In this document: positions 61,095 to 64,000 of the stretch, one piece after another
Position numbering within the stretch: position 1 is the first letter of the stretch
Layout of the letters: each line of letters opens with the position of its first letter
From: Salmonirosea aquatica
Lineage (GTDB): Bacteria > Bacteroidota > Bacteroidia > Cytophagales > Spirosomataceae
DNA: 64,000 nt
Assembly: GCF_009296315.1 (NCBI RefSeq)
Contig: NZ_WHLY01000002.1
Span: forward strand, 1,860,001-1,924,000
Reading direction: 5' to 3'
Notes under the pieces: generated by a model
The model's database searches: none
The model's input: only the letters and a program-made list of their open reading frames with translations
Told to the model about the DNA's origin: nothing
Made by a program: the position numbers and the translations under genes

Positions 61095-61289
61095 TCACTG
61101 CGATTCTTTACAAGCCTCCCCCGGCTGGCGTCCACACACGCCGCAGGCGGCTCCTTCGTTCTTCATGAAAGGATTATTATTGGCACAGGTACCCTTGAAT
61201 TCGCCATTCTTGACAAAAATCAGTCGTACACTGAACAGCAGGAATCCGATGAGAACCAGGGTGATGGACAGGATGATAACGGGAAGCAT
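61095..61289 (-). CDS. Small cysteine-rich membrane protein
   Basis: A 64-residue protein: one membrane helix (V-I-I-L-S-I-T-L-V-L-I-G-F-L-L-F, about 4-24), then G-T-C-A-N-N-N-P and A-C-G-V-C-G-R-Q-P-G-E-A-C. The helix plus four-cysteine tail recalls the DUF539/NqrM group, whose cysteines help to mature the Na+-pumping NADH:quinone oxidoreductase. No nqr gene is in the window, so this is only a resemblance. A -7 box lies 24 bases upstream. Confidence 0.7.
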   Translation of the reverse strand: MLPVIILSITLVLIGFLLFSVRLIFVKNGEFKGTCANNNPFMKNEGAACGVCGRQPGEACKESQ

Positions 61290-61312
61290 AATGGTCTTTT
61301 TTTAACAAGATA

Positions 61313-61320
61313 CAAATTTA
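61313..61320 (-). promoter_or_regulatory. -7 box of the small membrane protein gene
   Basis: On the minus strand the sequence is TAAATTTG, matching TAnnTTTG, 23 bases before the ATG at 61289. No convincing -33 element was found at the usual distance. Confidence 0.45.
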
Positions 61321-61437
61321 CGAGACTATGTAAAGGATGTATTGATAATTTTCTGGGAAAAATTTGTAAATAAAAAAGCTGACTTCTATATTGGGAGAGC
61401 TATTCCTGAACCTTATTTATCTACTAATGATTCCGTT

Positions 61438-61872
61438 ATGATCTCAGTTAAAAAAATCCTGGAAGACAAGGCAATATCCGAAGTGTGGAGTGTACCACCG
61501 ACCAACAGTGTGATCGACACATTGCATTTGCTGGCTGAAAAAAACATCGGCGCCGTAGTGGTATTGGATCAAGATAAACTGGTGGGCATATTCTCTGAGC
61601 GGGATTACGCCCGCAAGGGGATTATTCAGGGTCGTAAAGCCAAAAGTACCCCCATTTCCGAAGTTATGACCCCCAAAGTATTCACGGTCGATCCCGACAT
61701 GAGTATTCAGGATTGCATGAAGTTGCTGGGGCAGAAGAAAATCCGTCACTTGCCCGTGGTGAAGGACGAAAGAGTAGTGGGCGTAATCAGCATCGGGGAC
61801 ATCGTGAATTCCATCATGCATGAGCAGAAGCAGCATATCCAGTTCCTGGAGCAGTACATCACCCAGTCGTAA
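61438..61872 (+). CDS. CBS-domain pair protein
   Basis: A 144-residue protein from the ATG at 61438 (M-I-S-V-K-K-I-L-E-D-K), preferred to the TTG at 61342, which adds an unrelated head. Two CBS motifs fill it: V-W-S-V-P-P-T-N-S-V to G-I-F-S-E-R-D-Y-A-R-K and V-M-T-P-K-V-F-T-V-D-P to G-V-I-S-I-G-D-I-V-N. The G-x-x-S-E-R-D-Y/G-D-I pairs usually bind AMP, ATP or NADH and report the energy state. Stand-alone CBS proteins regulate unknown partners. It lies 86 bases before nhaD in the same direction. Confidence 0.9.
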   Translation: MISVKKILEDKAISEVWSVPPTNSVIDTLHLLAEKNIGAVVVLDQDKLVGIFSERDYARKGIIQGRKAKSTPISEVMTPKVFTVDPDMSIQDCMKLLGQKKIRHLPVVKDERVVGVISIGDIVNSIMHEQKQHIQFLEQYITQS

Positions 61873-61958
61873 GCACTTTTGGTTGATTGCTTTTGACTGT
61901 CAGGTACTTGGCCAATAGCTTTTTCATCCCTCCTACCCTTCCTCTCCCCACTACCTAA

Positions 61959-63272
61959 ATGGCTCTACTTCTGGTTGGCGTATTCATACTCGGTTACGTA
62001 CTGATTGCGCTCGAACACCCCCTGAAAATAGACAAGGCCGCCTCGGCCCTGCTCACGGGGGTTTTTTGTTGGCTGGTACTTCTGATCGGCTTCGACACCA
62101 TGCCCGCTTTCCAAAACCTGAGCATCGCGGACCCGCACGAGTTACTAAACGAATCGCTCTTCGAGCATCTGGGCGAAATTTCTGGCATCCTCTTTTTTCT
62201 GCTGGGTGCCATGACCATTGTCGAACTGGTCGATGCGCATGATGGCTTTCGGGCCATCACTGACCGCATCTCCACCACGAATCGGGTCAAACTGCTGTGG
62301 ATCATTTCGTGGGTATCCTTTTTTCTGTCGGCGGGCCTCGACAACATGACCACCACCATCATTATGTGTGCCCTGATCCGCCGCATCGTGAGGCGCCAGG
62401 AGAATGTCTGGCTCCTGGGCGGATTTGTAGTCATAGCCGCCAATGCAGGCGGCGCTTTCTCACCCATTGGCGACGTAACTACCATCATGCTCTGGATTGG
62501 TGGACAGGTTACGACTTTCCATGTTCTCCAGGAGCTCATCCTACCCTCGCTGGTGAGTCTGCTAGTTCCTTTACTAGCGGCATCTTTTTTCTTGAAAGGC
62601 AAAGTGCAGCCGCCCGAAGAGAAATCAGGAGAAATTGGCCACGGGCACATTGGAACCACGCCTCTGGAACAAAATGCTATGTTTGTGTTAGGAGGCATTG
62701 GGCTACTGTCGGTACCTGTATTCAAATCCATCACCCACTACCCGCCCTACATGGGGGTACTTCTGTCGGTAGGTGTGCTGTGGTGCTTCACGGAATTGCT
62801 CCACCGCTCCAAAGAACTGGAAGTAAAGCGCGGATTGACCGTAGCGAACATCCTGCGCCGCATTGATACACCCAGCATCCTCTTCTTTTTAGGCATATTA
62901 CTCGCCGTGGGGGCATTGGATACTTCCGGCCATCTGCGCCTACTGGCTACCACACTCGACGAAACCTTCGGCAATATCTACATTATCAATACGCTCATCG
63001 GGGTACTTTCTTCACTTGTAGACAATGTTCCGCTGGTGGCGGCTACCATGGGTATGTACCCACTCACTGAATTTCAGCCCGACAGCGATTTCTGGAATCT
63101 GTTGGCCTATTGCGCCGGGACGGGCGGCAGTATCCTGATCATCGGTTCGGCGGCGGGCGTGGCCGCAATGGGCATTCTGAAGATCGATTTCGTGTGGTAC
63201 ATGAAACGAATCTCGCTTTACGCTTTGCTCGGTTATTTTTCGGGCATTATCGTGTATTATGTGCTGAATTAA
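61959..63272 (+). CDS. nhaD: NhaD-type sodium:proton antiporter
   Basis: A 437-residue inner-membrane protein with about 12 helices in the ion-transporter superfamily. Characteristic parts are F-F-L-S-A-G-L-D-N-M-T-T-T-I near 128, A-N-A-G-G-A-F-S-P-I-G-D-V-T-T near 165 and S-S-L-V-D-N-V-P-L-V-A-A near 350: the paired D-N motifs of NhaD. It exchanges cytosolic Na+ (or Li+) for protons and supports salt and alkali tolerance. The preceding CBS protein may regulate it, an inference from position. Confidence 0.93.
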   Translation: MALLLVGVFILGYVLIALEHPLKIDKAASALLTGVFCWLVLLIGFDTMPAFQNLSIADPHELLNESLFEHLGEISGILFFLLGAMTIVELVDAHDGFRAITDRISTTNRVKLLWIISWVSFFLSAGLDNMTTTIIMCALIRRIVRRQENVWLLGGFVVIAANAGGAFSPIGDVTTIMLWIGGQVTTFHVLQELILPSLVSLLVPLLAASFFLKGKVQPPEEKSGEIGHGHIGTTPLEQNAMFVLGGIGLLSVPVFKSITHYPPYMGVLLSVGVLWCFTELLHRSKELEVKRGLTVANILRRIDTPSILFFLGILLAVGALDTSGHLRLLATTLDETFGNIYIINTLIGVLSSLVDNVPLVAATMGMYPLTEFQPDSDFWNLLAYCAGTGGSILIIGSAAGVAAMGILKIDFVWYMKRISLYALLGYFSGIIVYYVLN

Positions 63273-63632
63273 CCAGCGACAGTCGGCTACCGAACTATTG
63301 TGTCGCCTGTGTGCCAAGGTACCCTACCCTTCCTTTTTTTCTTTCCAATCATCAGGAAACCATTTTCCTAAGGAAGCACCCCCTTTCATCTACGAAGGGG
63401 GGTGCTTCATGTTTTTAGATAAGGCAAATCGTCCGGTACCGGACACCTTCTGTTCGCAAATGATCATTTGCAATGAATAGAATAATACTATGTATTTGAT
63501 AATCAATGATTAATCATTTTGGTATGGGGTTTTTAACCCCTTTGGCAGAGCGGCATTCAAAAAATTAACAGAAGGGGATGCAACGTAAAGCCCTATTTTT
63601 TCATCCTCTCTAAAAATTAAAACCCCAGCACT
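63273..63632. other. Gap with terminator after nhaD
   Basis: About 360 bases without a gene. At 63373-63408 GAAGCACCCCCTTTC and GAAGGGGGGTGCTTC form a 15-base stem with one mismatch, a likely terminator of nhaD despite its distance of about 100 bases. Small palindromes (ATGATTAATCAT near 63505, GGGGTTTTTAACCCC near 63527) lie in the second half, probably in the promoter region of the next gene. No consensus promoter was found. Confidence 0.6.
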
Positions 63633-64000
63633 ATGAAAACGAACAAACTGTACCTGACCTTCTTCGCGCTTCTGATGACAGTAAGCGTATATGCCCAGCG
63701 TAATGGTGAGAAACCTTTTTTTACCAAAGATTTTTCCGAAACCTCTTTGAATGCCTTGAAAGTCCAGACCTCGGGTGGTTCTATAACTGTAGAAGGCGAC
63801 CGGAACAGCGGGGTGCGGGTCGAGATGTATGTACGGGCCAACAACTGGAATGGCAATGAGGTCAGCGATGATGAAATAGAAGATCGCCTGAAGCTCTACG
63901 ATATTACGATTCGCCGCGAAAACGACATGGTGGTGGCCATTGCCAAATTAAAAGACAATAACAACATGAACTGGAAAAAGGGATTGTCAATCTCTTTCAA
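63633..64000 (+). CDS. DUF4097-like exported protein (3' end outside the window)
   Basis: Starts at ATG 63633 with a signal peptide ending V-Y-A-Q (about 22) and stays open to the last base (about 122 residues seen). After the signal, T-S-G-G-S-I-T-V-E-G-D-R-N-S-G-V then R-V-E-M-Y-V-R is the first strand pair of DUF4097/GIN-type beta-solenoid proteins, which in Bacteroidota often follow a sigma factor and an anti-sigma or HEAT-repeat protein. Such neighbours are not on the left side here. Function unknown; likely periplasmic or surface. Confidence 0.75.
   Translation, partial: MKTNKLYLTFFALLMTVSVYAQRNGEKPFFTKDFSETSLNALKVQTSGGSITVEGDRNSGVRVEMYVRANNWNGNEVSDDEIEDRLKLYDITIRRENDMVVAIAKLKDNNNMNWKKGLSISF

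Overview
The window looks like a chromosomal segment of a Bacteroidota bacterium, most likely a cytophagian of the Spirosomaceae/Dyadobacter type. The evidence is the gene set (LytTR regulators, a PorE-like OmpA/PD40 protein of the type IX secretion kind, PVC-type CxxCH cytochrome, TlpA with a DUF4369-like front, many exported proteins cleaved after AQ) and several upstream sites fitting the Bacteroidota promoter TTTG-N19-TAnnTTTG. The core DNA is moderately GC-rich and strikingly full of the hexamer GGTACC. The genus is an inference.

Layout. 1-2.6 kb: end of a kai-type cluster (two KaiB proteins, a PAS histidine kinase) and a YjjG-type nucleotidase. 2.9-7.7 kb: an SGNH hydrolase paired with a large PVC-type cytochrome. 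7.7-20.3 kb: a segment bounded on both sides by a direct repeat of the 5' end of valS. It holds a TPR histidine kinase and LytTR regulator, a lone LytTR protein with a decayed tandem copy, and an AT-rich island (about 11.15-19.6 kb) in which every gene is on the + strand and most products are exported or lipoproteins. The island includes two related cysteine-rich proteins that share an unusual insert. 20.3-28.4 kb: valS, a two-repeat secreted protein, a sulfatase with two small followers, and an erythromycin-esterase-like protein. 28.4-29.5 kb: a UPF0175/DUF3368 toxin-antitoxin pair whose toxin is frameshifted, bounded by two copies of the 3' end of treS. 29.4-41.6 kb: treS-maltokinase, an NmrA-like reductase, Dps, a GMC oxidoreductase, a frameshifted TetA-like transporter, a cytochrome oxidase subunit III-like protein, ispE and the PorE-like protein. 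41.9-54.4 kb: an SDR, M28 and S9 peptidases, TlpA, three polytopic membrane proteins (two resembling GT-C glycosyltransferases), an acyl-CoA dehydrogenase and an AraC regulator. 54.6-60 kb: nuoKLMN, the proton-pumping end of complex I, with no nuoJ next to it. 60-64 kb: a DnaQ-like exonuclease, a small Cys-rich membrane protein, a CBS protein, NhaD and the start of a DUF4097-like exported protein.

How it works together. Most of the window is ordinary housekeeping. The signs of genome dynamics are the two accessory segments, each flanked by a slightly diverged copy of the end of a neighbouring core gene, together with several single-base frameshifts in G/C runs. No tRNA, rRNA, CRISPR array, intact transposase or intact integrase was seen.
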